Assembly (NCBI GenBank): GCA_030640905.1
Contig: DAOWIM010000228.1
Span: forward strand, 1-6,070
DNA: 6,070 nt
Source of the DNA: a bacterium
GTDB taxonomy: Bacteria; Zixibacteria; MSB-5A5; GN15; FEB-12
Reading direction: 5' to 3'
In this document: positions 1-6,070 of the stretch, in pieces
Position numbering within the stretch: the first letter of the stretch is position 1
How the letters are laid out: each line of letters begins with the position of its first letter
Made by a program: the position numbers and the translations under genes
The notes under the pieces: generated by a model
The model's input: the letters and a program-made list of their open reading frames with translations, nothing else
Databases searched by the model: none
What the model was told of the DNA's origin: nothing

Positions 1-2502
1 GGTGCACCGGCTCACGCTCGGGTAGCACACCGGGTCGGCAAGATCGAACTTGCCGTGGCCAACAATGGCACATGCGGCCGCTACAATCATCCGGGCGCAT
101 CGACCGACTGGTTTACCGGCGAAGCCATACCATACTCCTGCCAGTACCCACGAGGCTCCAAAGTCGAGCACCTCCTTGCCGGAGCTTTCTCGATCGGAGC
201 AGTAGTCGGGCGCGATACTCTGGTCTCTGTTGGCGCCGATGGCTGGCAGACAACACGCGAGATGTTCCCCGATCAAGCCCCTTTCGGCGAGATGATCTAT
301 CGCTCGATCAAAGACCCCAACCATGCTAACTATGAGAACGCGGTCTCCGAAGAAGACTACGTCTGCGTCTATACCGACACCTACACCCAGGGAATTGACG
401 TCGATGTCTCCGGACGGCCACACATACCACTGCATATCGAAGTTACGCAGAACTCGTACGCATGGTCATACTCGTATGCGGATGATTTCGTCCTGTTCGA
501 CTACAAAGTCAAAAACATCGGCACTTCCCAGCTTGAGGATGTGTACCTCGGTATCTATGTTGACGGTATGGTTTGTTTTGACTGCCTCGCCAGCAACAAA
601 TTCACCGATGACCATTGCGGCTTCCTGCATACGTACCCGGTTGCGCAGGGTAACTGCACGTTTGAAGATACGATTTTCGCCGCCTGGATTGCCGATGACA
701 ACGGCGACCTCGATTTTGTTTATGGCGACGGCAACTTCCATCCCAGCCCGCACGTTACCGGCACTCGCATCATCAGGACACCGTCGGAGGAACTGGATGT
801 ATCTTTCAACTGGTGGATTTCCAACCCAAGCCCCAATCTCGATTTTGGTCCTCGCGAAAAATCGGAAGTGGGACGCCGCAAAGAAGTGTTTCGTGACTTC
901 GGCACCGGCGGTGTGGGTACGCCCGAAGGTGATGCCAACAAGTACTACGTCATGAGCAACCAGGAATTTGATTACAATCAGGTTTTCACTGCCAGTATTA
1001 CCGAAAACGATACGCTCTGGCTCTACCCCAACCAGACCCTCGCCGCCGACTATGCCGATGGGTTCGATACACGCTACCTGATATCGTTCGGACCGTTTCA
1101 AATCAGCCCCGGACAAACGCTGCCTGTTTCTTTTGCCTACGTTGCCGGTGATTCGCTTCATCGGATTCCGGACAATCGCGACAATCTTGAAGAGAATCCG
1201 TATCTCTACACTGACAATCTCGATTTCACCGGATTCGCCACCAACGCTACGTGGGCTTCCTGGATTTATGATAACCCCGGCGTTGATACCGACGGCGATG
1301 GATACTTCGGCGAGGCTCGAACCTGCTGCACCGACTCCTCAATCGACTACATTGACACAATCAGCACCGATCCGCCTCAGTACGATACAACATGGAGTCT
1401 CGATGTATGCGACACGCTTTTCTACAAAGGCGACGGTGTTCCCGATTTCCGTGGCGCAACACCACCACCGGCGCCCGAGGTCTGGATTACTTCCTCAACG
1501 AACACGCTTCACATCCGATTCAACGGCCAACGATCTGAGACAACTCGAGACATCTTCTCCTCGCTGATCGACTTTGAAGGTTACCGCATCTATCTTGCAC
1601 GTGATGATCGGGAGGATAGCTATTTCATGGTGGCATCGTATGATCGGGAAGATTACAACAAGTATGTCTGGAACGAGAAACATCGCCCGCAGCCCGATTA
1701 TGTACTGGACGGTGTACCGATGTTGCTTGAGGAGTTGCAATGTCTATACGGTGACTCATGCCCCGACCCCAGTTTCGATCCGAACATCTACACAAGACGC
1801 TCGCCGTTTGTGCACCCCGATTTTCCTGACTCGGTGTTCTATTTTGTACCACAGGATTTTAATGCCTCCGAACCCGGCGTCACTACACCGATACAGAAAA
1901 CATACGGAACAGATCTGCCATATCCCACCAACCTCAATCCAGATTCTGCGCTGGTCGACGAACTGACCGACGATGGCTACCTTAAGTATTTCGAGTATGA
2001 CTTCACTATCGACAATCTCCTCTCGACTGTACCGTATTGGGTCAGTGTCACCGCCTTCGACTATGGTTCTCCCGAATCGGGATTGGAGTCACTGGAAACT
2101 TCGGTGACCAACGGCGCACGAATGGCCTATGCTTCGACTGCGGAGATCAAGTCCGGTAGTGGTGGCAATGCTTACGTCTATCCCAATCCGTATCGTAGCG
2201 ACGGTAACTACCGGGGCAGCGGCCTGGAAGCCCGCACCCAATTTGATCGACCGGTCGACCGTACGCGGGTAATCAATTTCGCCAACATCCCCAATCGGTG
2301 TACGATTCGGATTTTTACACTCGATGGCGACCTTGTGCGAGAGATCGTACATGAGAAAGAGGCTGACGATCCTTCGGCAAATCACGCTGAGTGGAATTTG
2401 ATCACACGGAACACGCAGATGTCCGTTTCCGGATTGTACTACTGGACGGTTGAGACTACCGACGGTCAGGTGCAGATCGGCAAGCTTGTCATAATCATGT
2501 AG
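1..2502 (+). CDS. Large exported protein with C-terminal YPNP sorting/FlgD-like domain, 5'-truncated by the window
   Basis: The frame is open from base 1 to the TAG at 2500-2502 (833 residues visible), so the start and any signal peptide lie upstream. The GTG at 55 is internal: the residues before it (HRVGKIELAV) read as part of the same domain. I do not recognise a specific function. The first 300 or so residues look like a beta-rich extracellular region, including ADDFVLFDYKVKN near residue 160. An Asp-rich loop DTDGDG at 429-434 could bind calcium like thrombospondin-3 or dockerin loops, although the position-12 acidic residue of an EF-hand is missing. A fibronectin-III-like stretch seems to start at PPPAPEV (488-494). 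Residues 723-833 form a C-terminal domain with YPNPY (727-731), an Ile-Arg-Ile-Phe strand, SGLYYW and a GKLVIIM end, as in type IX secretion sorting or FlgD-Ig domains. About 13 cysteines suggest an oxidising location. It is probably secreted or surface-bound; the exact role is unknown. Confidence 0.85.
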   Translation, partial: GAPAHARVAHRVGKIELAVANNGTCGRYNHPGASTDWFTGEAIPYSCQYPRGSKVEHLLAGAFSIGAVVGRDTLVSVGADGWQTTREMFPDQAPFGEMIYRSIKDPNHANYENAVSEEDYVCVYTDTYTQGIDVDVSGRPHIPLHIEVTQNSYAWSYSYADDFVLFDYKVKNIGTSQLEDVYLGIYVDGMVCFDCLASNKFTDDHCGFLHTYPVAQGNCTFEDTIFAAWIADDNGDLDFVYGDGNFHPSPHVTGTRIIRTPSEELDVSFNWWISNPSPNLDFGPREKSEVGRRKEVFRDFGTGGVGTPEGDANKYYVMSNQEFDYNQVFTASITENDTLWLYPNQTLAADYADGFDTRYLISFGPFQISPGQTLPVSFAYVAGDSLHRIPDNRDNLEENPYLYTDNLDFTGFATNATWASWIYDNPGVDTDGDGYFGEARTCCTDSSIDYIDTISTDPPQYDTTWSLDVCDTLFYKGDGVPDFRGATPPPAPEVWITSSTNTLHIRFNGQRSETTRDIFSSLIDFEGYRIYLARDDREDSYFMVASYDREDYNKYVWNEKHRPQPDYVLDGVPMLLEELQCLYGDSCPDPSFDPNIYTRRSPFVHPDFPDSVFYFVPQDFNASEPGVTTPIQKTYGTDLPYPTNLNPDSALVDELTDDGYLKYFEYDFTIDNLLSTVPYWVSVTAFDYGSPESGLESLETSVTNGARMAYASTAEIKSGSGGNAYVYPNPYRSDGNYRGSGLEARTQFDRPVDRTRVINFANIPNRCTIRIFTLDGDLVREIVHEKEADDPSANHAEWNLITRNTQMSVSGLYYWTVETTDGQVQIGKLVIIM

Positions 2503-2554
2503 ACGAAATCCATGGTCTGCTGATCAGTCTTCTTCTTCAGAACTGGCCAGCCTC

Positions 2555-2580
2555 GTAGGTCAGGTTGCTTGCAACCTGAC
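2555..2580 (+). repeat. Palindromic repeat, left copy (possible terminator hairpin)
   Basis: Within this copy, GTCAGGTTGC at 2559-2568 and GCAACCTGAC at 2571-2580 are perfect inverted repeats separated by TT, preceded by GTAG. In RNA this gives a stem of about 9 bp closed by a four-base loop. It sits 52 bases downstream of the upstream stop codon, so it could stop transcription or protect the mRNA 3' end. No run of T follows, so it is not a canonical intrinsic terminator. Confidence 0.85.
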
Positions 2581-2662
2581 AAAGAGAATGACTCTCCCTC
2601 AAGAACAAGTACGCCGTCGAGGACTGCACCAGACTTTATGTGCGAACAGGCGCAGCTAACAT

Positions 2663-2688
2663 GTCAGGTTGCAAGCAACCTGACCTAC
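2663..2688 (-). repeat. Palindromic repeat, right copy in opposite orientation
   Basis: This is the exact reverse complement of the left copy: GTCAGGTTGC (2663-2672), AA, GCAACCTGAC (2675-2684), then CTAC. It lies 9 bases beyond the stop codon of the minus-strand gene, where it would form a hairpin in that gene's transcript. Pairing with the left copy over the full 26 bp is also possible in single-stranded DNA or a long read-through RNA. Confidence 0.85.
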
Positions 2689-2697
2689 AAATTCTAA

Positions 2698-3477
2698 TTA
2701 AGTAGACGGCTTTGCCGACCAATAGCCTCTATCATCTTTTGAGAACACGAACGGTCCTAAGAACTCCGGCAATTCGACACGGTAGGGAGCCATACCTTTA
2801 AGCTCGCTTTCAGCCTCTCGCCTAGCCCTAAAAAACTCGGCGATAAATTCCGATGTAATCGAAAACAACTTGTCCCATGTGTCCAGCTTCAGCGATGGTA
2901 TGCTGTAGTCTTTGCTACCGTCGTGGTTTTCAAAAAACACGTACTCCCCAGCAATCCAAAACTGTGAATGAGCAAAGGCATTCCGTATCTGATTTGAATA
3001 CGATGCTGTTACAAGCTCGGAAAGCTGTAAATCTAATGACGCTGTTTGTCCCCGCAGCTTCTTGAAAAGAGCGTATGTTTCCGGCCGACCGTCGAGAAAC
3101 AGCCTGGGGGTATAGTGCTCGCCAGCAGCGATATTCGCCAGTTGCTGGAGCAAGCGTTGTACCCCAAGACATTCCCAGAACTGGCTATATGCCAACATAT
3201 GTAACCGACGAACAAAACTCGCATCCTCCGGATTTGGGAAGTCCTGCATCGAAACAGCGACCCTGCTGAAGTATTTGGCAAACTGCTGTACGATCATTGG
3301 CCGATTAATCGTCCAAGCTAAATTGCTCTTGCCTGCGTGGGTTATTGTCTCGATGTCGATGATTGCACAGAAAAACCTCTCTTCCGACTTGGTTCGAGCT
3401 TCGGAGAAGAGTTGCTCCACAACCTCTTTGGGTGGCGGAACTGCTGCCAAGCGCTCCGCAAAGTCTTCATCAATCAT
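2698..3477 (-). CDS. Conserved hypothetical protein with HEPN-like RNxxxH motif
   Basis: This is a 259-residue protein with no signal peptide or membrane segment, so it is probably cytosolic. The ATG at 3477 is the only plausible start: an in-frame TAG lies at 3498-3496 with no ATG, GTG or TTG between. No clear Shine-Dalgarno precedes it. Residues 150-175 contain QIRNAFAHSQF, in which R165-N166 and H170 match the R-[polar]-x3-H active-site motif of HEPN domains, many of which are metal-independent RNases. The preceding residues look helical, with an alpha-rich region at about 60-160, as expected for a HEPN bundle. The part after the motif (AGEYVFFEN) resembles a short strand pair seen in uncharacterised relatives I recall from Bacteroidetes-type genomes. 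It converges on the upstream gene and diverges from the peptidase gene. No MNT nucleotidyltransferase or other toxin-antitoxin partner is adjacent. That it is a coding gene is fairly sure; RNase activity is inference from one motif. Confidence 0.75.
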   Translation of the reverse strand: MIDEDFAERLAAVPPPKEVVEQLFSEARTKSEERFFCAIIDIETITHAGKSNLAWTINRPMIVQQFAKYFSRVAVSMQDFPNPEDASFVRRLHMLAYSQFWECLGVQRLLQQLANIAAGEHYTPRLFLDGRPETYALFKKLRGQTASLDLQLSELVTASYSNQIRNAFAHSQFWIAGEYVFFENHDGSKDYSIPSLKLDTWDKLFSITSEFIAEFFRARREAESELKGMAPYRVELPEFLGPFVFSKDDRGYWSAKPST

Positions 3478-3508
3478 GGCTGAACTTACATATTTCTACC
3501 TGGAATTG

Positions 3509-3530
3509 GCATCACAAACGCATCACAAAA
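3509..3530. repeat. Tandem 11-bp direct repeat upstream of the minus-strand gene
   Basis: GCATCACAAAC (3509-3519) is followed immediately by GCATCACAAAA (3520-3530), identical in 10 of 11 positions. The pair lies 32-53 bases upstream of the minus-strand start codon. An 11-bp period is close to one helical turn, so two protein monomers could bind the same DNA face. A role as an operator is inference; it could also be chance. Confidence 0.5.
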
Positions 3531-3641
3531 TGGTCATAGATACGATAGTCGATTTTTAAGTGATTGTCAATAGGGCATATCAACCCGATTGCCTTTACGG
3601 AGACTTCTTTATATCTTCTTGAAATAGTGAAAATAAACGTT

Positions 3642-3659
3642 TCGGGATAATGGTCCCGA
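3642..3659. promoter_or_regulatory. Small inverted repeat in the upstream region of the metallopeptidase gene
   Basis: TCGGGA (3642-3647) and TCCCGA (3654-3659) are perfect inverted repeats with a 6-base loop, 36 bases before the ATG at 3696. GATAAT (3646-3651) inside it resembles a -10 box. The nearest -35-like hexamer, TTGAAA at 3619-3624, leaves a 21-base spacer, which is too long for a normal sigma-70 promoter. It could be an operator over a promoter or a leader hairpin; the evidence is weak. Confidence 0.25.
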
Positions 3660-3681
3660 TTCAATTCGTAAACAATTATCT

Positions 3682-3690
3682 GAAAGGTGA
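3682..3690 (+). promoter_or_regulatory. Shine-Dalgarno that sets the metallopeptidase start
   Basis: GAAAGGTGA is strongly complementary to the anti-Shine-Dalgarno of 16S rRNA and ends 5 bases before the ATG at 3696. This spacing favours ATG 3696 over the in-frame GTG at 3687, which lies inside the ribosome binding site itself. Confidence 0.8.
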
Positions 3691-3695
3691 AAGAT

Positions 3696-5825
3696 ATGAT
3701 CAGCAAGCTTCTTCTCGGCGCTTTGTTACTGCCGGCTTTAGTTTTGATCTGCACATGCTCCCAAACGGTGGCAGTATCTCAGGTCTCATTTGACAGTCAC
3801 AACATTCGGCTAACGTTCGACGTCCCCTTACATAAGGTGGATGTGATTGACTCAGGCTTGGTACAAGTTCACAAGGGATGGAATCTCTTTGAGCTTGGTC
3901 ACACAGCCCGGATAGAATTGTTTCATCTCGACGGGGAGCCGGTGGAGTTTCGCGCGGTTCAGATGGCAAATATTGAACAATTGGAATCCGAGCTTGGAGA
4001 TAACCTGCCTGAGACCGACACTACCGGTCAGGCTCAGATAGTCTTGTTCGAATTTGACCGGGATGGAACATTTCCGTTCCTGATGAATTACCGAGCGGAA
4101 TTCTACCAGGATGTTAGTAATATCCGTTTTTCCAACGAGAGGGTAGGAGCGGAAGTCTTTGGTACGATCCTTGAAGAGGGAGCCTATTTGAGTTCAGCCG
4201 CTTTCTACTATCCGAGTGGTGACGAATCGCTGGCGAGGTTCAGACTGACGGCTGACATTCCAGATAGTTGGGAGTCGATTAGCGATGGTAATAGACTATC
4301 GTCGGAAACAGGCAATGAGCGAAAAGTACAGACGTGGGAGAACCCGTTTAAATCAGACGGGTGTATGTTCATGGCGGCACCATACGTCGCTCGGTCAACC
4401 TGGGTTGACAGTGTGGAAGTAGCCTGTTATTTCTTCGAGGCGGACACCAGCCTGCTCGACGGCTATCTCAGTGCCGCAGCAGATTACATCCGCATGTACA
4501 CCGATCTCATCGGTCCCTACCCATACGACAGGTTCACGGTAGCGGAAAATTACTTCCCGACCGGCTATGGCATGCCGGCCTGGACTCTACTTGGCCAGCA
4601 AGTACTGCGGCTCCCATTTATCAAGCATACGTCACTGGGTCACGAAGTGCTCCATAACTGGTGGGGCAACAGTGTGTATGTGGATTATGATCGCGGCAAC
4701 TGGTGTGAAGGGGCAACTGTTTACGGCGCCGACTATCGGTACAAGCTGATGCGTTCACCTGCCGCAGCGCAGGCATACCGGAAGAACATCCTGAAGCAAT
4801 ATGATAGCTATATCAACGAAGGAAATGACTTCCCGATCAGGGAATTCCAGTCACGCACCAGCCCCAATACGCGCACAATCGGGTACAACAAGGCCATGAT
4901 GGTGTACCATATGATTGAGCAAGAGATAGGGACCGAACTGTTTTTTGAAACCTGGAAACAAATATACGCGGATTACCGGGAGATGCAGATATCGTGGGAA
5001 GAATGGATAGATGGATTTGAGAAGGTTAGCGGATCAGACCTTTCTCATATTATCCCACAGTGGATAGACAGGCCGGGTGCGCCTGTTCTTGATATCGCCA
5101 TCATTAATCCGACAACGACGGCAGAAGGTTCCGACCGCTCTCTGCAATTGAGGTTGATGGAAAAAAGCGGCCAGAACTACCAGCTCAAAGTACCACTGAG
5201 GTTTTCCGGTGTCGAAATGGTATGGGATACTTCGGTGGTCTTAGTTTCGGAAGACTCGATATTCACAATACCTCTTCCGGAAGGAGCTACTACCGTTGAA
5301 GTTGATCCTGAATACCATCTGTTTAGACAGCTCTACCCTGAAGAGATAGAACCGGTTATCTCAGCAACCCTCGGCAATTCTGAAAAGAAGTTTATTGCCG
5401 ATGAATCGACAGGCATGGTTAAGGATTTCGCGATGTTTGGCGAAAACCTGTCGGGCGATACCGTCAAGGTGGTTGCAGGGGAGATTCTTGCCGCGGGTGA
5501 GAGTAACGAGGCGCCGATCCTTCTGAACCCTTCAACGTTGCCGACTGATTTACAGGAGAGGGTTACCACCGGCTCTGACTCTATAGTAGTTGATGGTGTT
5601 TCGTATCCGACAACCGGTCATACTTTTGTTCTGGCCGGTAAGGGCTGGAACGGATACGATGAATACCTGGTCATTCTCAGTTGGGATGGGTCGTCTCTGT
5701 CGAGAATCGGGCAACTGATCCCGCACTATGGAAAATACTCATTTCTCGTGTTTAATGGTCCCAAAAACGTCGGCAAAGGACAGTGGGAGGTTACAAGTTC
5801 GCCGCTGAAAAAGAGCTTGCAGTAG
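3696..5825 (+). CDS. Exported M1-family zinc metallopeptidase (aminopeptidase-like)
   Basis: This is a 709-residue protein starting at ATG 3696, chosen by the Shine-Dalgarno. Residues 1-26 are a signal peptide (hydrophobic 5-18). Two cysteines (C19, C21) lie near its end, but neither has a canonical lipobox, so it may be periplasmic or an atypical lipoprotein. Residues 30-230 are a beta-rich N-terminal domain. The catalytic domain has IGPYPYDRF, then GYGMP (290-294) where classical M1 enzymes have GAMEN. It continues with the zinc site HEVLHNWWGN (H316, E317, H320), the third ligand E338 in NWCEGA, and a probable catalytic tyrosine Y397 in GYNKAMM. The spacing between H320 and E338 is 17 residues, one fewer than classical HExxH-x18-E. 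WIDRPGAP (456-463) leads into a beta domain up to about 545, followed by a distal domain with PHYGKYSF (676-683). I recall this architecture in a distinct bacterial M1 subgroup. It has no YPNP sorting domain. It probably trims peptides outside the cytoplasm; the substrate is unknown. Confidence 0.9.
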   Translation: MISKLLLGALLLPALVLICTCSQTVAVSQVSFDSHNIRLTFDVPLHKVDVIDSGLVQVHKGWNLFELGHTARIELFHLDGEPVEFRAVQMANIEQLESELGDNLPETDTTGQAQIVLFEFDRDGTFPFLMNYRAEFYQDVSNIRFSNERVGAEVFGTILEEGAYLSSAAFYYPSGDESLARFRLTADIPDSWESISDGNRLSSETGNERKVQTWENPFKSDGCMFMAAPYVARSTWVDSVEVACYFFEADTSLLDGYLSAAADYIRMYTDLIGPYPYDRFTVAENYFPTGYGMPAWTLLGQQVLRLPFIKHTSLGHEVLHNWWGNSVYVDYDRGNWCEGATVYGADYRYKLMRSPAAAQAYRKNILKQYDSYINEGNDFPIREFQSRTSPNTRTIGYNKAMMVYHMIEQEIGTELFFETWKQIYADYREMQISWEEWIDGFEKVSGSDLSHIIPQWIDRPGAPVLDIAIINPTTTAEGSDRSLQLRLMEKSGQNYQLKVPLRFSGVEMVWDTSVVLVSEDSIFTIPLPEGATTVEVDPEYHLFRQLYPEEIEPVISATLGNSEKKFIADESTGMVKDFAMFGENLSGDTVKVVAGEILAAGESNEAPILLNPSTLPTDLQERVTTGSDSIVVDGVSYPTTGHTFVLAGKGWNGYDEYLVILSWDGSSLSRIGQLIPHYGKYSFLVFNGPKNVGKGQWEVTSSPLKKSLQ

Positions 5826-5922
5826 GAAATCAGTGGCACTCATCAATGGCTCCTTGCTAACATGCTGACAAAGCAAAACCAGAAGACTATGCTTTAATTT
5901 CAAATAGGCCGTGTCTGGATTA

Positions 5923-5940
5923 GCAGGTTGTTGAAAAAGC
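5923..5940. other. Possible dispersed-repeat or insertion-sequence edge motif
   Basis: GCAGGTTGTTGAAAAAGC resembles a motif I associate from memory with the edges of dispersed repeats and some insertion sequences in assorted bacterial genomes. It lies about 100 bases after the peptidase stop and just before the GC-rich inverted repeats. No transposase reading frame or partner end is visible in the window, so the assignment is weak. Confidence 0.2.
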
Positions 5941-5976
5941 GTTCTTGCTATGAGTTTGCTGTAACGTGCGGTTGAG

Positions 5977-6056
5977 GACGGGCGACATAAAGCCGCCCTC
6001 TACGCGGGACGACAGCAGCCCCTCATCGCGTAGCGGCGGGCCTTGTGTCCGCCGTC
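5977..6056. repeat. GC-rich imperfect inverted repeat (second palindromic repeat family)
   Basis: The arms at 5977-6006 and 6027-6056 are inverted copies matching at about 23 of 30 positions by hand alignment, with a perfect 7-bp inner core (CTACGCG 6000-6006 / CGCGTAG 6027-6033) and a 20-base centre. Each arm also folds on itself: GGGCG 5980-5984 with CGCCC 5994-5998, and CGGCGG 6034-6039 with CCGCCG 6049-6054. A further GCTATGA (5947-5953) and TCATAGC (6055-6061) flank the structure in inverted orientation. The rest of 5826-6070 has no gene and no clear intrinsic terminator. It is probably another REP-like element and may continue past the window end. Confidence 0.6.
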
Positions 6057-6070
6057 ATAGCGCCGCTATA

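Larger units (their letters stand above)
2555..2688. repeat. REPIN-like element: two inverted 26-bp palindromic repeats around an 82-bp spacer
   Basis: The 26 bases at 2555-2580 are the exact reverse complement of those at 2663-2688. The element begins 52 bases after the stop of the upstream gene and ends 9 bases before the stop of the convergent minus-strand gene. The spacer (2581-2662) has a small imperfect hairpin at 2613-2627 (GCCGTC / GACTGC, one mismatch) and no convincing gene. Two inverted copies of a short palindrome in an intergenic region is the arrangement known for REP doublets (REPINs/BIMEs), which are mobilised by RAYT transposases. No such transposase is in the window. I see no target-site duplication at the borders. 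Assignment to a mobile family is inference; the repeat itself is certain. Confidence 0.85.

Noticed and set aside
55..57. GTG at 55 as the start of the first gene
   Set aside because: The frame stays open to base 1, and the residues before 55 look like part of the same domain. No signal peptide follows the GTG, although the protein is clearly extracytoplasmic.
323..955. 210-codon plus-strand frame overlapping the first gene
   Set aside because: The translation is Thr/Ser/Arg/Pro-rich and low in complexity, typical of an out-of-frame reading of the main gene.
466..1161. 231-codon minus-strand open frame inside the first gene
   Set aside because: It lies antisense to a clearly protein-like frame. 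Its translation has no recognisable domain pattern and it has no ribosome binding context, so it is a codon-bias shadow.
1285..1320. EF-hand calcium site at DTDGDGYFGE
   Set aside because: The acidic residue expected at loop position 12 is absent (Arg there), so only a general Asp-rich calcium-type loop is supported.
2590..2662. 23-codon frame from the ATG at 2589 in the repeat spacer
   Set aside because: It is very short, Arg/Gln-rich, has no ribosome binding site and lies within a repeat element.
3476..3559. 27-codon plus-strand frame starting at the ATG that overlaps the minus-strand start
   Set aside because: The overlap is simply the CATG palindrome. There is no Shine-Dalgarno, and the frame is the tail of a longer antisense open frame.
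3564..3651. Sigma-70 promoter from TTGTCA (3564) or TTGAAA (3619) with GATAAT (3646)
   Set aside because: No pair has an acceptable 15-19 base spacer, so no promoter can be called with confidence.
3687..3689. GTG at 3687 as the start of the metallopeptidase
   Set aside because: It lies inside the Shine-Dalgarno GAAAGGTGA, which is ideally spaced for the ATG at 3696.
5826..5900. Intrinsic terminator just after the metallopeptidase stop
   Set aside because: No stable stem followed by a T run is visible.

Overview
The window holds three protein-coding regions: the 3' part of a large exported protein gene (1-2502, plus strand), a small cytosolic gene of unknown function with a HEPN-type RNase motif (2698-3477, minus strand), and a complete exported M1-type zinc metallopeptidase gene (3696-5825, plus strand). 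No RNA genes, CRISPR array or complete insertion sequence are visible. Base composition looks roughly balanced (about 50% GC by eye). The first protein ends in a YPNP-containing domain of the FlgD-like / type IX secretion sorting kind, which points to a bacterium of the Fibrobacteres-Chlorobi-Bacteroidetes superphylum. A candidate lineage such as Zixibacteria would fit the style of the protein, but that placement is inference from memory of similar proteins.

Layout. Bases 1-2502 are one open frame with no start in the window, so the gene begins upstream. The gap 2503-2697 separates two convergent genes. It carries two copies of a 26-bp repeat in opposite orientation (2555-2580 and 2663-2688), each of which is almost entirely a perfect palindrome. 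The minus-strand gene ends 9 bases after the second copy. It diverges from the metallopeptidase gene across a 218-bp intergenic region (3478-3695). That region holds an 11-bp tandem repeat close to the minus-strand start, a small hairpin, and a strong Shine-Dalgarno that fixes the metallopeptidase start. The last 245 bases (5826-6070) have no gene but contain GC-rich imperfect inverted repeats that look like a second, unrelated family of dispersed palindromic elements.

How the genes relate. The two plus-strand genes both encode envelope or secreted proteins: one is a probable surface or secreted structural protein and the other an extracytoplasmic peptidase. They are not in one operon, because the minus-strand gene and the palindromic repeats lie between them. 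The minus-strand product has no signal peptide and looks like a stand-alone accessory gene. Its RNxxxH motif suggests an RNA-directed role, but no nucleotidyltransferase antitoxin or other partner is next to it. I found no clear-cut new multi-gene system. The most notable signals are the paired palindromes, the stand-alone HEPN-like protein and the tandem repeat in its upstream region.
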